64,000 nucleotides of DNA from Bordetella genomosp. 11 (GTDB taxonomy: Bacteria; Pseudomonadota; Gammaproteobacteria; Burkholderiales; Burkholderiaceae_B), in contig NZ_NEVS01000004.1 of the NCBI RefSeq assembly GCF_002261215.1, positions 1,984,001-2,048,000 of the forward strand, in the 5' to 3' direction. Made by a program: the position numbers and the translations under genes. Under the pieces are notes generated by a model. The model ran no database searches. It worked only from the letters and a program-made list of their open reading frames with translations, and was not told the DNA's origin. This document shows positions 43,383-53,181 of this stretch, in pieces (position 1 is the first letter of the stretch; each line of letters begins with the position of its first letter).

Positions 43383-43716
43383 TTTTCGAAGCGTGACTTG
43401 CGGGAAACGTCGCGCCGTTACGGGAAATCCCCTACGGAAAAAGCGACATCGATTCCGGCCTTCGGAAAAACCTAGACCAGTTAGACAGGAAAAACAGAAT
43501 CCAGGCCGCATCGTCCCCGGCGCATGGACAGCGAGGCGCAGGCCGGCCAGGCGCCCATTGGACCCTGGCCCGCGAACACGCTGGGCGTGGCGGGCCAGGA
43601 AAGGGAAACGAGGATCAGCGGGATCGGCGGCGGCCGGCGATGCGCACGCGCCGCCAAGGATGGGAACCCGAACGCCGGCGCGGCGCTTATGGCGCGGGCG
43701 CCGCGCCAGATTCGCG
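43383..43716. other. 334-base gap without a gene
   Basis: Lies between the cupin promoter and the 3' end of gdhA. Frames open here are GC-rich shadows without ribosome sites. I see no hairpin with a T-tract and no repeat, and no operator beyond the one at 43367-43382. Confidence 0.45.
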
Positions 43717-45006
43717 TCAGGGATACAGGCCGCGCACCTGGCGGGCCTGCAGGATGCGGGTGCACGCCACGATGAAGGCCGCGGTACGCAGCGTCACCTT
43801 GTGCTCGCGCGATACCTGAGACACGGCGGAGTAGGCATCGCGCATGATGCGCTCGAGGCGGTGATTGATTTCTTCTTCGGTCCAGAAGAAGCTGGAGAAA
43901 TCCTGCACCCACTCGAAGTAGCTGACCGTCACGCCGCCGGCGTTGGCCACGACGTCCGGGACGACCAGGATGCCCTTGTCGAAAAGGATGTCGTCGGCAT
44001 CCGGCGTGGTCGGGCCGTTGGCGCCCTCCACCACCACCTTGGCCCGGATTCCCGCGGCATTCGCCGCGTTGATCTGCCCTTCGAGCGCCGCGGGGATCAG
44101 GAATTCGGTTTCGAGCTTCCAGAATTCCGCCGGATCGAGCGACTGCGCCTTTTCGTAGCCGCCGACGCCGCCGTTCTGCGAGACGTGTACCAGCAGTTCC
44201 GGCACATCCAGCCCGAACTCGTTATAGATCGTGCCGGTATGGTCCTGCACCGCGATGATCTTCGCGCCGACGCCATGGAACAGCCGCGCCGCGGTACCGC
44301 CCACGTTGCCGAAGCCCTGGATGATGACGCGTGCGCCATTCACATCGAAGCCCAGGTCGCGCGCCGCCTCGCAGCCCACGACGAACACGCCGCGTCCGGT
44401 GGCCTCGACGCGGCCCAGGCTACCGCCCAGGGATACCGGCTTGCCGGTAACGACCCCGGTGGCCGTGGAGCCCTCGTTCATGGAATAGGTATCCATCATC
44501 CAGGCCATGATCTGGGCGTTGGTGTTCACATCGGGCGCCGGAATGTCCTTGGACGGGCCGATGATGACGCCGATCTCGCTGGTATAGCGCCGCGTGATGC
44601 GTTCGAGTTCCGCCTGGGACAGTCCGCGCGGGTCGACGCGGACGCCGCCCTTGGCGCCGCCATAAGGCAGGTTGACCGCGGCATTCTTGATGGACATCCA
44701 CGCCGCCAGGGCCATGACTTCCGACAGCGTCACGTCCTGGTGGAAACGCACCCCGCCCTTGCCCGGTCCGCGCGACGTGTTGTGCTGAACACGGTAGCCC
44801 TCGAAATGCGCGATGCGGCCATTATCCAGCTCGATCGGCACATCGACGATCAAGGCCCGCTTGGGGCGCTTCAGGGTTTCGACCCAGCGGCCCAGCGCCC
44901 CGAGATAGGGCGTGACGCGGTCGATCTGTTGCAGATAGATACCCCAAGGGCCGAGATTTTCGGGATTCAGGTACGACGGCAAGGCATGGGTAGGCGTTTG
45001 TTGCAT
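43717..45006 (-). CDS. gdhA: Glutamate dehydrogenase
   Basis: A 429-residue Glu/Leu/Phe dehydrogenase. The substrate lysine region [13 protein letters not shown], the earlier [10 protein letters not shown], and the Rossmann motif [15 protein letters not shown] near residue 215 are present; the length matches the hexameric GDH-II type usually used catabolically with NAD+. It interconverts glutamate and 2-oxoglutarate plus ammonia. GAGGAGCAG before the ATG is the ribosome site. Single gene; the TACAAT at 45042-45037 is a likely -10. Confidence 0.95.
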   Translation of the reverse strand: MQQTPTHALPSYLNPENLGPWGIYLQQIDRVTPYLGALGRWVETLKRPKRALIVDVPIELDNGRIAHFEGYRVQHNTSRGPGKGGVRFHQDVTLSEVMALAAWMSIKNAAVNLPYGGAKGGVRVDPRGLSQAELERITRRYTSEIGVIIGPSKDIPAPDVNTNAQIMAWMMDTYSMNEGSTATGVVTGKPVSLGGSLGRVEATGRGVFVVGCEAARDLGFDVNGARVIIQGFGNVGGTAARLFHGVGAKIIAVQDHTGTIYNEFGLDVPELLVHVSQNGGVGGYEKAQSLDPAEFWKLETEFLIPAALEGQINAANAAGIRAKVVVEGANGPTTPDADDILFDKGILVVPDVVANAGGVTVSYFEWVQDFSSFFWTEEEINHRLERIMRDAYSAVSQVSREHKVTLRTAAFIVACTRILQARQVRGLYP

Positions 45007-45140
45007 TCGAACTGCTCCTCACGTGTGGTCGCGCACATTGTAGACCCAACACAGATCGACGTCCCCGTTTAATTAATAAACAAACATAAAGGGGACGGAT
45101 TGGAACGATTCCTACGGACAATACCCATTCAACGGACGCC

Positions 45141-45164
45141 GGGACGCCGGTATTCCGGCGTCCC
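45141..45164 (-). terminator. Hairpin terminator after the liv operon
   Basis: GGGACGCCGG (45141-45150) and CCGGCGTCCC (45155-45164) form a perfect 10-bp stem with loop TATT, nine bases beyond the livF stop. No T-tract follows on the minus strand. Confidence 0.6.
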
Positions 45165-45172
45165 GCCCGCCC

Positions 45173-45892
45173 CTACATTCCCAGGTACGCGCGCCGTACC
45201 TCGTCGGAAGCCGCAAGTTCCGCGGCATCCCCCGATAGCGCGATCGCCCCGCTTTGCATGACATACGCCCGCGTCGCGACATCGAGCGCCGCGTTCATGT
45301 TCTGCTCGACCAGCAGGACAGAAAGACCCGCCTGCTTGTTCAACGCGGCCAGCGCATCGAAAACCTGCTCTACCAGGAGCGGCGACAGGCCCAGGCTGGG
45401 TTCGTCCACCAGCAGCAGCCGGGGGCCGCTCATCAGCGCGCGGCCGATCGCCAGCATTTGCCGCTCGCCGCCCGACATGGTGCCGGCGAGCTGTGCCCGC
45501 CTTTCCTTCAGGCGCGGAAAGACTTGATAGACATGGTCCAGGCGTTCCCGGTAAACCGCCTCGCTGGGGACGGTGTAGGCGCCCAGGCGAAGATTCTGCT
45601 CGACCGGCTGGCGGGCAAATACACGGGCGCCTTCCGGGATCAATGCGATGCCCCGTTTGACGAGCTTCTCCGGCGGCGTGCCGGTAATTTCCCCGTTTTC
45701 GAAAAACACCTGCCCCGACGCCGGACGCACCGTGCCGACGATCGCCGCCAGCGTGCTCGATTTGCCGGCGCCGTTGGCGCCAAGCAGCGCGGTGATCTCG
45801 CCCGGGCGGACCTCCAGCGAGATCCCGCGCACGGCTTGCACGCCGCCATAGGCCACATGCAGGTTGTCGACTTTCAGCATCGCCTCAGGCAC
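45173..45892 (-). CDS. livF: Branched-chain-type ABC transporter ATPase LivF
   Basis: A 239-residue ATPase with Walker A GANGAGKSS, signature MSGGERQML and Walker B LLLVDEPSLGLSP, the LivF hallmarks. The ATP site drives the LivHM permease together with LivG. The start is GTG at 45892, overlapping the livG stop; ATG at 45880 (MLKVDN) is an alternative. Last gene of the five-gene importer operon. Confidence 0.92.
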   Translation of the reverse strand: MPEAMLKVDNLHVAYGGVQAVRGISLEVRPGEITALLGANGAGKSSTLAAIVGTVRPASGQVFFENGEITGTPPEKLVKRGIALIPEGARVFARQPVEQNLRLGAYTVPSEAVYRERLDHVYQVFPRLKERRAQLAGTMSGGERQMLAIGRALMSGPRLLLVDEPSLGLSPLLVEQVFDALAALNKQAGLSVLLVEQNMNAALDVATRAYVMQSGAIALSGDAAELAASDEVRRAYLGM

Positions 45893-46607
45893 GGTGCTTT
45901 CTCCCCAGATAGGCCTCGATGACAGCGGGATTGCGCACGATTTCCTGCGGCGGCCCCTCCGCGATGGTTTGGCCGAAGTTCAACACCAAAACCCGTTGCG
46001 CCAGCCGCATCACAACTTCCAGCACGTGTTCGACGATGACCAGCGTGACGCCCGCGGCATGGATGCGGCGCAGGATCTCCGACAGCGCGATCGCTTCGGT
46101 AGGGTTCAGGCCGCCCGCGACTTCGTCCAGCAGCATCATGCGCGGCTCCGTCGCCAGCGCGCGGGCCAGCTCCACGCGTTTCTGCCCCGCCACGTTCAAG
46201 CCGGCCGCCTTCACATCGGCGCGGTCGGCCAGCCCGACCAGTTCCAGCACTTTCTGCGCCGCCTCGCGGGCGTCGTTCAGCCTGCGATGGCGCAGCAAAG
46301 CACCCACCATGGTGTTTTCCAGCACCGTCATCTGGCCGAAGTTGCGCGGGATCTGGTACGTGCGCACCAGGCCCATGGCCGCCACCTGCTCGGGCTTGCA
46401 GCCCAGCATGGACCGCCCGTTGAAGGTCACGCTGCCGGAAGTGGGCGCGTGATGGCCGACCAGCCCGTTGAACAAGGTGCTCTTGCCGGCACCGTTCGGG
46501 CCGATGATGGCAACGATTTCGCCAGCCTCGACATCCAGGTCGATGTCCTTGTTGGCCACCAGGCCGCCGAAGCGTTTGGTCAGTTGTTTGACTTCAAGCA
46601 GAGCCAC
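45885..46607 (-). CDS. livG: Branched-chain-type ABC transporter ATPase LivG
   Basis: A 240-residue ATPase, Walker A GPNGAGKST, Q-loop RTYQIPRNF, signature region LNVAGQKRVELARAL (degenerate LSGGQ, as is common in LivG), and MLLDEVAGGLNPTE. Starts with GTG inside the end of livM (14-base overlap), with GAGGGGG ahead. LivG and LivF form the heterodimeric motor. Confidence 0.92.
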   Translation of the reverse strand: MALLEVKQLTKRFGGLVANKDIDLDVEAGEIVAIIGPNGAGKSTLFNGLVGHHAPTSGSVTFNGRSMLGCKPEQVAAMGLVRTYQIPRNFGQMTVLENTMVGALLRHRRLNDAREAAQKVLELVGLADRADVKAAGLNVAGQKRVELARALATEPRMMLLDEVAGGLNPTEAIALSEILRRIHAAGVTLVIVEHVLEVVMRLAQRVLVLNFGQTIAEGPPQEIVRNPAVIEAYLGRKHRA

Positions 46608-47592
46608 GGCGCCCCCTCAAGGTGATCAGGCCGCCGGGCAGGAACATGGTTACCAGCAATATGGCCAGGCCGAATACCAGCAGATCCAGGCCCAGGCCGG
46701 AGCTGCCCCACATGACGCGCGTGCCTTCGGACAAAGGCAGCAGTACCGCCGCGCCTATCCAGGGCCCCACCAGCGTACCGACGCCGCCCAGGATGGCCAC
46801 CAGTACGACCTGTACCGACATCGTCAGGCTGAAGGTCGATTCCGGATCGATGAATCCGACGTACATCGCGAAGAACCCGCCCCAGGCGCCGGTCAGGGCC
46901 GCCGACAGCACGAAGGCCAGCATCTTGTAGCGATCGGCCGGCACGCCCAGGCTGCGCGCGGCCGCCTCGTCGCCGTTGATCGCCCGCCAGTAGAAGCCGG
47001 TACGCGAATGGACCAGGAAATACGTCAGCAGGAAGGTCAGCAGGGCCAGGGCCACCGCGATCAGGTAGTACGGCGTCTTGGTGCGGAACAGCAGCATCCA
47101 GGCGGCATCGCCGATCGGCGCTTCGATGCCCACCGCCCCGCCGGCCCAATCCCAGTTGATCATCAGCAGCAGGCCGATCTGCAGCAGCGCGATGGTCGCC
47201 ATGGCGAAATAATGCCCCGACAGACGCAGCGTCGGCCCGCCGACGATCCATGCCAGGACCGCCGACACCAGCGCCCCGGCCGGGATGCCCAGCAAAGGGG
47301 TCACCTTCAGATGATGCAGCAGCAGGATGGTCGTGTACGCGCCCACCCCGACGAAGACACCGTGGCCGAAGGAGATGCGGCCCAGGAAACCGCCGACCAG
47401 ATTCCAGGCGGCGCCCAGCGCCCCGAACATCAGCACCAGCAACAGCACCTGGATGGTGAATTGGTCGGTGACGAAGAGCGGGGCCGAGGCGAACAGCGCG
47501 GCCGCCACGAACGCGCCCACCAGCGGTGCGCGCGAATGCCGCGCCTTGGCCGGCATGGCCGCGGTCATATCCAATTGTTTGACAGGAGTCAT
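46594..47592 (-). CDS. livM: Branched-chain-type ABC transporter permease LivM
   Basis: A 332-residue inner-membrane permease with about ten helices. The LivM signatures GRISFGHGVFVGVGAYTT and GHYFAMATIALLQI, and the loop AINGDEAAARSLGVPADRYK are present. It starts one base after the livH stop and overlaps livG, so it is translationally coupled. Confidence 0.92.
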   Translation of the reverse strand: MTPVKQLDMTAAMPAKARHSRAPLVGAFVAAALFASAPLFVTDQFTIQVLLLVLMFGALGAAWNLVGGFLGRISFGHGVFVGVGAYTTILLLHHLKVTPLLGIPAGALVSAVLAWIVGGPTLRLSGHYFAMATIALLQIGLLLMINWDWAGGAVGIEAPIGDAAWMLLFRTKTPYYLIAVALALLTFLLTYFLVHSRTGFYWRAINGDEAAARSLGVPADRYKMLAFVLSAALTGAWGGFFAMYVGFIDPESTFSLTMSVQVVLVAILGGVGTLVGPWIGAAVLLPLSEGTRVMWGSSGLGLDLLVFGLAILLVTMFLPGGLITLRGRRGSA

Positions 47593-47593
47593 A

Positions 47594-48445
47594 TCACCAC
47601 CGCCCGAACAGGCCGCGCGGCCGGTACCAGAGAACCAGGATGAACAGGATGAAGACCGACACCGTCTTCAAGGCCGGGGCCGCGAAATAGCCCGTCATCG
47701 CCTCGATGATGCCGATCAGGATCCCGGCGATGAAGGCGCCCGGCAGCGAGCCGAAACCGCCCATGCAGACCGCCACGAAGGCCAGCAATCCGAACACCGC
47801 GCCGACCGACGGGAACACGTAGAAGAACGTGGTCAGCAGCGCGCCCGCCAGGCCCACCGCGGCGCTGCCCAGCATCCACACCTGGGCGTTGACGCGGTCC
47901 GGCGAAATACCGACCAGCGCGGCCACCTCGCGGTCTTCCGCGACGGCCTGCAGCGCGTGCCCCCAGCGTGTGCGATACACCAGCACGAACAGCGCGATCA
48001 CGACAACCAGCGCGACCAGCCCCGTCACGACCTGCGGGCGTCCGATGGAGACGCCGGCCAGCGTCACGCTGCCGGACACCAGGGTGTCGGGCAGGTTGCG
48101 ATAGTCGGGGGTGAAGGCGATGAAAGCCAGTTGCCGCAGCACCAGGCCCAGCCCGAAGGTAGCCAGGATGACGGCCATCGGCGGCCCCTTCTGCAAGCGC
48201 TTGATGATCAGCGCATACGTCAGGAAACCGACGAAACCCAGCAGAATGGCCACCAGCGGCGCCGACAGCGTAGGGTCGACGTGGCCCAGGGTAAACAACC
48301 AATAGGCGGCATACATGGCGAGCATCAGGAACTCGCCATGGGCGAAGTTGATGACGTCCGTGATGCCCCAGATCAGGGCAAGGCCCACCGCCACGGCGGC
48401 ATAGATCAGGCCATTGAACAGCCCGGCGTAAAGCGCTTCAAACAT
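47594..48445 (-). CDS. livH: Branched-chain-type ABC transporter permease LivH
   Basis: A 283-residue inner-membrane permease with about eight helices. GLIYAAVAVGLALIWGITDVINFAHGEF at the start is the LivH signature. AVAEDREVAALVGISPDRVNA is the cytoplasmic loop that meets the ATPases. Second gene of the importer operon after the binding protein (66-base gap). Confidence 0.93.
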   Translation of the reverse strand: MFEALYAGLFNGLIYAAVAVGLALIWGITDVINFAHGEFLMLAMYAAYWLFTLGHVDPTLSAPLVAILLGFVGFLTYALIIKRLQKGPPMAVILATFGLGLVLRQLAFIAFTPDYRNLPDTLVSGSVTLAGVSIGRPQVVTGLVALVVVIALFVLVYRTRWGHALQAVAEDREVAALVGISPDRVNAQVWMLGSAAVGLAGALLTTFFYVFPSVGAVFGLLAFVAVCMGGFGSLPGAFIAGILIGIIEAMTGYFAAPALKTVSVFILFILVLWYRPRGLFGRW

Positions 48446-48511
48446 GCGGGACTCCTGCGACGAGCCCCAGGGGGCCCGTCGTTTCTTGCGTTGCGCCAGC
48501 GTGCCGGCCGC

Positions 48512-49762
48512 TTACTTCCAGGTAAAGGGAAGCGCGGGCAGGGACTTGTCGGTATTGAAGTTGGCCGGCCACACCGTCTGGTAGCCCGGTCCCTTCATCT
48601 GCAGGATCAGGCCCGCGCCCTTGCTGTTCTGGCCCTTGTCGTCGAACTTGACGCCGGACCACGGCATGGCGATCTGGTCGGCGCCCAGGTCGGTGGCGGC
48701 CAGGGCCTTGCGGATGGCTTCGGGATCCGTGGATCCGGCGCGATTGATGGCGTCGGCCAGCACCAGCACGCCCTGCATCGAGCGCGCGTTGTTGCCGTTC
48801 AGCTCCTTGCCCGTCTTGGCCTTGTACATTTCGTTGACCTTCTTCAGGATCGGCACCGTGGCGGCGATGTCGTTGCTCCACACGTCGCGCGTCAGCACGC
48901 CCTGCACCTGCGAACCGACTTCCTGCACGAAGCGCGAGTCGATGAAGCCGGCGTCGTTGGCCAGGAAGATGGGCGGCGCGTACTTGGCTTCGCGCATCGT
49001 CCGCACGAACAGCATGGCGTCCGAGGTGTAGCTGGCGAAGATCGCCACATCGGGCTTGGCGGCGGCCAGCTTCTGCACTTCGGAGGTCACCGAGGCGGAA
49101 CCCGCCGTATACGCGATGTTGGCGACGATTTCGCGCTTGTACTGCTTGGCGAAGCGTTCCAGCGCCTTGTAGGTGTTGACGCCGAAGTCGGTGTTTTCAT
49201 ATACCACCGCGATACGCTTGGTCGGCTGGTTCTTCACGCCGTCCAGGAACTGCATCATGTTTTCGATGAAGGTATCGTCGGTCGGCGAGGTGCGGAAGAA
49301 CCACTTGTAGCCGCGGTCCGTCAGATCGGGGCTGCTCGATTCGCCGTTCAGATAGGGAATGCCGGCCTGCTCGGCGACGCGGCTGGCCGTTTTGGTGACC
49401 GCGGATTGATAGGCACCCGTCAGCGCGACCACTTTTTCCTGCTGGATCAGGCGCTGCGCGTCGGCCAGGCCGACTTCCGGCTTGCCCTGCGAATCGCCGA
49501 ACACCACTTCGATCTTCGCGCCGCCCAGCTTGGGCAGACCGGCGCCTTCGGCCAGCGGCAGGCCTTTGAGTTCCGGATGCGGATTGTTGATGATGTCCTC
49601 CGCCAGCTCGATGGCGGCCTTGATTTCCGCACCGGTCGAGGCCAGCGCGCCGCTGAGCGGATAGATGGCACCGATACGCACCGTCTTGGTCTGGGCAGCG
49701 GCGGGCTGCCCGAACGTCAGCGCGAGACACGCGGCTACGCCCGCGATGAGTTTGAATTTCAT
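48512..49762 (-). CDS. LIV-type periplasmic amino-acid/amide-binding protein
   Basis: A 416-residue receptor of the Peripla_BP_6 type. Signal peptide 1 to about 23 (ends PAAAQ), then TVRIGAIYPLSGALASTGAE, the normal start of this family, and AVTKTASRVAEQAGIPYLNGESSSP. About 50 residues longer than LivK, as in receptors for amides, urea or aromatic acids. AGGAGCC precedes the ATG. With a hydro-lyase gene directly upstream, the ligand is likelier a special acid than leucine. Confidence 0.9.
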   Translation of the reverse strand: MKFKLIAGVAACLALTFGQPAAAQTKTVRIGAIYPLSGALASTGAEIKAAIELAEDIINNPHPELKGLPLAEGAGLPKLGGAKIEVVFGDSQGKPEVGLADAQRLIQQEKVVALTGAYQSAVTKTASRVAEQAGIPYLNGESSSPDLTDRGYKWFFRTSPTDDTFIENMMQFLDGVKNQPTKRIAVVYENTDFGVNTYKALERFAKQYKREIVANIAYTAGSASVTSEVQKLAAAKPDVAIFASYTSDAMLFVRTMREAKYAPPIFLANDAGFIDSRFVQEVGSQVQGVLTRDVWSNDIAATVPILKKVNEMYKAKTGKELNGNNARSMQGVLVLADAINRAGSTDPEAIRKALAATDLGADQIAMPWSGVKFDDKGQNSKGAGLILQMKGPGYQTVWPANFNTDKSLPALPFTWK

Positions 49763-49975
49763 TTTTTTGGCTCCTGGGGAACGACCACTTCAAAGAGGGA
49801 AACTGCCGACAGCAAGCTTATCCGCTGCACCGCCGCGAAACCGCCCGAACAAACCCTGACACAACGCCGGGCCCATACCGGAATGCGCGCCGTCTTCGGC
49901 ATCGACGGCGGCGGGCGCATCGCGCGCGACCGCGCGTGCCCGGCAGGGTCGATCAAGAAAGCTTGCGCCGGGTGC

Positions 49976-50788
49976 TCACAAGGCCGCGACGCGGCTATTG
50001 ATCAGGTCCGTGACCAGCATATGGCCGGGCGCGTGGGTGATGCAGAACGACGGCTTGACCGCCGCGACGACCGACTGCGGCGTGACGCCGCAAGCCCAGA
50101 ACACCGGGACCTCGCCAGGGCGGATATCGACCGGGTCGCCGTAGTCGGGACGATCGATGTCGGCAATGCCGATGGCCGCGGGATCGCCGAAGTGAACCGG
50201 CGCCCCATGGACGGACGGAAAGCGCGACGTTACCTGGATGGCGCGGATGGCGTCGGCGGGCTTGAGCGGCCGCATCGACACCACGAGCGGACCCGAGAAA
50301 CGGCCGGCGGGCGCGGTCGGAACATTGGTGCGGTACATCGGCACGTTGCAGCCCTGCTCGATGTGGCGAACCGGCAGGCCGTTGTCCAGCATGGCTTCTT
50401 CGAAAGAGAACGAGCAACCGATCAGGAAGGACACCAGGTCGTCACGCCAGACATGGCGGACATCCGACGGTTCTTCGACCAGCACGCCGTCCTTCCACAC
50501 GCGGTAGCGCGGGATGTCGGTACGGATATCGATATCCACGCCGAGCTCCGGCAGCGAAGGGTCGCCGGGTTCGGATACCGCCAGGATGGGGCAAGGCTTG
50601 GGATTGCGCAGGCAGAAGCGCAGGAAATCGTCGGCCATTTCCTTGGGCAGGATCGCCAGGTTGGCCTGCACGTAACCGGGCGCCACGTTGGCGGTCGGAC
50701 CGGTCATTGCGCCGGATCGTGCATCCAGGCGGGCCTGGAGGGACGCCGATGGCGTGGCGGCCATGGAATACTGCGGGTTAGCGGACAT
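49976..50788 (-). CDS. DUF1445 putative hydro-lyase
   Basis: A 270-residue protein of the DUF1445 family (YcsI/D-glutamate-cyclase-like putative hydro-lyases). Signatures: [19 protein letters not shown] near residue 37, [19 protein letters not shown] near 118, and [11 protein letters not shown]. The family is annotated as hydro-lyase; some members are D-glutamate cyclases, but the substrate here is unknown. It lies between the LysR gene and the importer genes on the same strand, with LysR-type sites just upstream, so enzyme and importer are probably co-regulated. Confidence 0.85.
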   Translation of the reverse strand: MSANPQYSMAATPSASLQARLDARSGAMTGPTANVAPGYVQANLAILPKEMADDFLRFCLRNPKPCPILAVSEPGDPSLPELGVDIDIRTDIPRYRVWKDGVLVEEPSDVRHVWRDDLVSFLIGCSFSFEEAMLDNGLPVRHIEQGCNVPMYRTNVPTAPAGRFSGPLVVSMRPLKPADAIRAIQVTSRFPSVHGAPVHFGDPAAIGIADIDRPDYGDPVDIRPGEVPVFWACGVTPQSVVAAVKPSFCITHAPGHMLVTDLINSRVAAL

Positions 50789-50816
50789 CGTGAATTCCCC
50801 GTGTGAATCTCATGAA

Positions 50817-50901
50817 TTCTTATCAGAAGCGCATTGCACCGTACCGGCCGCGGCGCTGTCCAATCACATGTTCCGATGAACCGTGATAACAATTTCTTAT
50901 C
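50817..50901 (-). promoter_or_regulatory. Possible LysR-type binding sites before the DUF1445 gene
   Basis: TTCTTATC occurs twice on the plus strand, at 50817-50824 and 50894-50901. The second copy is part of GATAA-N7-TTATC (50885-50901), an inverted repeat of LysR-box type. They lie about 30 and 100 bases upstream of the hydro-lyase ATG. Assignment to the neighbouring LysR is inferred. Confidence 0.45.
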
Positions 50902-50956
50902 GCGCATGGCGCCAGGCCCTGTTTTGCCGGGGCAAACCGCACCCCGGGCGCCTGCT

Positions 50957-51943
50957 CTACTTTTCGGTTTTGGCGGCCGGACGCGGGGTAATCCCTAATC
51001 CCGGTACCGCCAGCGGGGCGGGATCCAGGGTGACCGGATTACCCGCGGTGCGCGCCGCGTCCTCGCGGGCGATGTACTGCGCGGCCTGGGCCACCGTGCG
51101 CGCCACGTGGCTGTCCGGTCCCTGCATCCAGCACGCCGTGTAATTGAGCGGCGGCAGCTCGGGCGCCTGCACGTCCAGGATCTGCAGCAGGCCCTGGGCC
51201 AGCTCGCGGCCCAGGATGACCGGCGCGATGACAGCGGTGCCGATGCCGTCCAGCGTCATGCGCACGATCACGCTCAGGGCGGAACTGCCGTACATGCGTG
51301 GCGTCTGCACCCCGCTTTCGATCAGGATGCGACGTACCGACCGATGCGGGTCGGTATTGGACGTGTACGTGATGACCGGCCAGCGCCCCAGGCGCTTCAG
51401 TGAAATCGGCGGCCGGCCCAGGCGCAGCTGCGGGCTGGCGATCCAGGCCAGCGGATAACGGCACAAATGAATGCTTTCGACGCGGGGCTCGTCCATCGGC
51501 CCCAGCAGGAAGGCCAGGTCGATCTGGTGCGAGGCCAGCTGCGTGCGCAGCGCCGTACTGGTATCGACCTGGATGTCCACCATCAGTGCCGGATAGGCCT
51601 CGTGCATGTATTCCATCAGGCTCGGCAGCCAGGTATGCACGATCGTTTCCGATACGCCCAGGCGCAAAGTACCGCTCATGACGTTCTGCGCGGCCGCGGC
51701 CCGCTGCATGTCCGTGCGCATCTGCAGCATGCGCTCCGCATGCGACAGCAGCTCGTAGCCCTTGGCGGTCAGGGTAATACCGCGCGAATCCCGCTCGAAC
51801 AGCCGCACGCCCAGCGTCGACTCCAGCGAGGCGATGCGCTGCGAAATCGCGGGCTGCGTCGCGTTGAGCTTTTCCGCGGCTGCGCGAAAGCCCCCCAGGC
51901 GGGCGACCCAGAAGAAAGTCTCGATATTGCGCAGGTCGATCAT
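50957..51943 (-). CDS. LysR-family regulator
   Basis: A 328-residue LysR protein: helix-turn-helix at residues 5-60 (RNIETFFWVARLGGFRAAAE, then NATQPAISQRIASLES) and a substrate-binding domain from about residue 90 (LRLGVSETIVHTWLP). The last 30 residues are Pro/Ala-rich. It reads in the same direction as the hydro-lyase/importer operon and is divergent from the DMT gene, so either could be its target; the LysR-box-like repeats are on the operon side. Confidence 0.93.
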   Translation of the reverse strand: MIDLRNIETFFWVARLGGFRAAAEKLNATQPAISQRIASLESTLGVRLFERDSRGITLTAKGYELLSHAERMLQMRTDMQRAAAAQNVMSGTLRLGVSETIVHTWLPSLMEYMHEAYPALMVDIQVDTSTALRTQLASHQIDLAFLLGPMDEPRVESIHLCRYPLAWIASPQLRLGRPPISLKRLGRWPVITYTSNTDPHRSVRRILIESGVQTPRMYGSSALSVIVRMTLDGIGTAVIAPVILGRELAQGLLQILDVQAPELPPLNYTACWMQGPDSHVARTVAQAAQYIAREDAARTAGNPVTLDPAPLAVPGLGITPRPAAKTEK

Positions 51944-51978
51944 GAAACAGGGGGCGGGCCGGGGGCCATCAGTAAAAT

Positions 51979-51998
51979 TGATCGCTCTGAGCGTATCA
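51979..51998. promoter_or_regulatory. Imperfect palindrome between lysR and the DMT gene
   Basis: TGATcGCTCtGAGCgtATCA has arms TGAT/ATCA and GCTC/GAGC. It is in the 125-base divergent gap, about 35 bases before the LysR start and 70 before the DMT start, where a LysR autoregulatory site would be expected. Confidence 0.35.
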
Positions 51999-52068
51999 TG
52001 GCGGGCGCCAAAAACAGCACATCGGCCGGACCGGTCACCGGTCCATGGCCACCGAGGAGAGCAGGCTT

Positions 52069-53022
52069 ATGGCTACACGGGCGCAACAAGCCCATGTGGG
52101 GCGCGGCGCGACAGCGGCCGGCACGACGGGGATTTCCACGCAACCGCTGGCCGGCATCGCGCTGCTGCTGGTTTCCATGTGGGCGCTGTCCAGCCTGGAT
52201 GCCAGCGGCAAGTGGGTCATGGCCGCCGGCGTGCCGATGCTGCTGCTTTCCTGGGTGCGCTATGCCGCGCACTTCGCCGTGGCGCTGGCCCTGATCGTGC
52301 CGGCCAAAGGATGGGGCATCCTGGTCAGCCGCAAGCCGCGCGAACAAATGCTGCGCGGCGGCGCCATGCTGGGTGCCACCCTTCTGTTCTTCACGACCCT
52401 GCGCTATCTGCCGCAGGCCGAAGCCACCGCGATCAATTTCCTGGCGCCGCTGCTCGTACTGCTGCTCGCGCCATGGATTCTGCGCGAACCGCCGCGCCTG
52501 TCACGCTGGATCGCGGCGGGGGTGGCCTTCCTGGGCGTGCTGGTGGTCATCCGGCCCGGTGGCGGCCTGGATCCGACGGGCACCCTGTTCGGGCTTGCCG
52601 GCGCCTTCTGTTTTTCCGCGCAATACATCGCGAGCCGGCGCGTGGCCGCGGACGATCCGCTGACTTCCGTCATCTGGAGCGGCGGCGTCGGCACCGTGGT
52701 GCTATCGATCGCCCTGCCCTATGTCGTGCCCACCGCGCTGCCGATACTGCGCGAATTGGATCCGCTGCACTGGTGCGTCCTGATATCGACGGGCGTCACG
52801 GGCTGCTTCGGCCATCTGCTCCAGATCGCCGCCTACCGCAAGGCCGCGGCATCGACATTGGCGCCCTTCACGTATCTTCAGATCGTCAGCTCCACGACCA
52901 CCGGCTGGCTCATCTGGGGCCATTTCCCCGATGCGCTGACGTGGGTGGGTATCGCCATCATCTGCGGCAGCGGAATCACGATAGGGATCCTGGAATGGCG
53001 GCGCGCGCGGGTACCGGTTTGA
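52069..53022 (+). CDS. EamA-family (DMT) transporter
   Basis: A 317-residue inner-membrane protein with ten predicted helices in two EamA halves (GIALLLVSMWALSSLDASGK; then GTLFGLAGAFCFSAQYIASR). The 30 or so residues before the first helix are polar. GAGGAG nine bases before the ATG at 52069 fixes the start; the frame opens earlier at 52045. Divergent from lysR. Substrate unknown. Confidence 0.88.
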   Translation: MATRAQQAHVGRGATAAGTTGISTQPLAGIALLLVSMWALSSLDASGKWVMAAGVPMLLLSWVRYAAHFAVALALIVPAKGWGILVSRKPREQMLRGGAMLGATLLFFTTLRYLPQAEATAINFLAPLLVLLLAPWILREPPRLSRWIAAGVAFLGVLVVIRPGGGLDPTGTLFGLAGAFCFSAQYIASRRVAADDPLTSVIWSGGVGTVVLSIALPYVVPTALPILRELDPLHWCVLISTGVTGCFGHLLQIAAYRKAAASTLAPFTYLQIVSSTTTGWLIWGHFPDALTWVGIAIICGSGITIGILEWRRARVPV

Positions 53023-53181
53023 TGGCCCGGGCAGCCGGCCGGCCGTCCCCGCCGCTTCGGACCAGGGACACAACCGGTTTATGCCGTTTGCCGTAGGCGC
53101 GGCCGCGCGCCGATGAGCTCGGCGGATGTCGTCCTATACTGCCTTGCACACAAAACGCTTGCGGGCGGGAAGGAGACGATC

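Noticed and set aside
45037-45045. ATTGTAGAC before gdhA, resembling the GntR operator
   Set aside because: Only nine of twelve bases match and the palindrome is broken; the minus-strand reading TACAAT is better explained as the gdhA -10.
45061-45096. GTCCCC ... GGGGAC and GTTTA ... TAAAC inverted repeats between gdhA and livF
   Set aside because: The outer arms are 24 bases apart and short; with no matching sites elsewhere in the window I could not assign a role.
47327-50806. Plus-strand open frame of 1,159 codons antisense to the liv operon and DUF1445 gene
   Set aside because: It is a by-product of high GC and codon bias on the real strand: composition is Arg/His/Gly/Gln/Asp-rich with no domain, and it crosses several well-supported genes.
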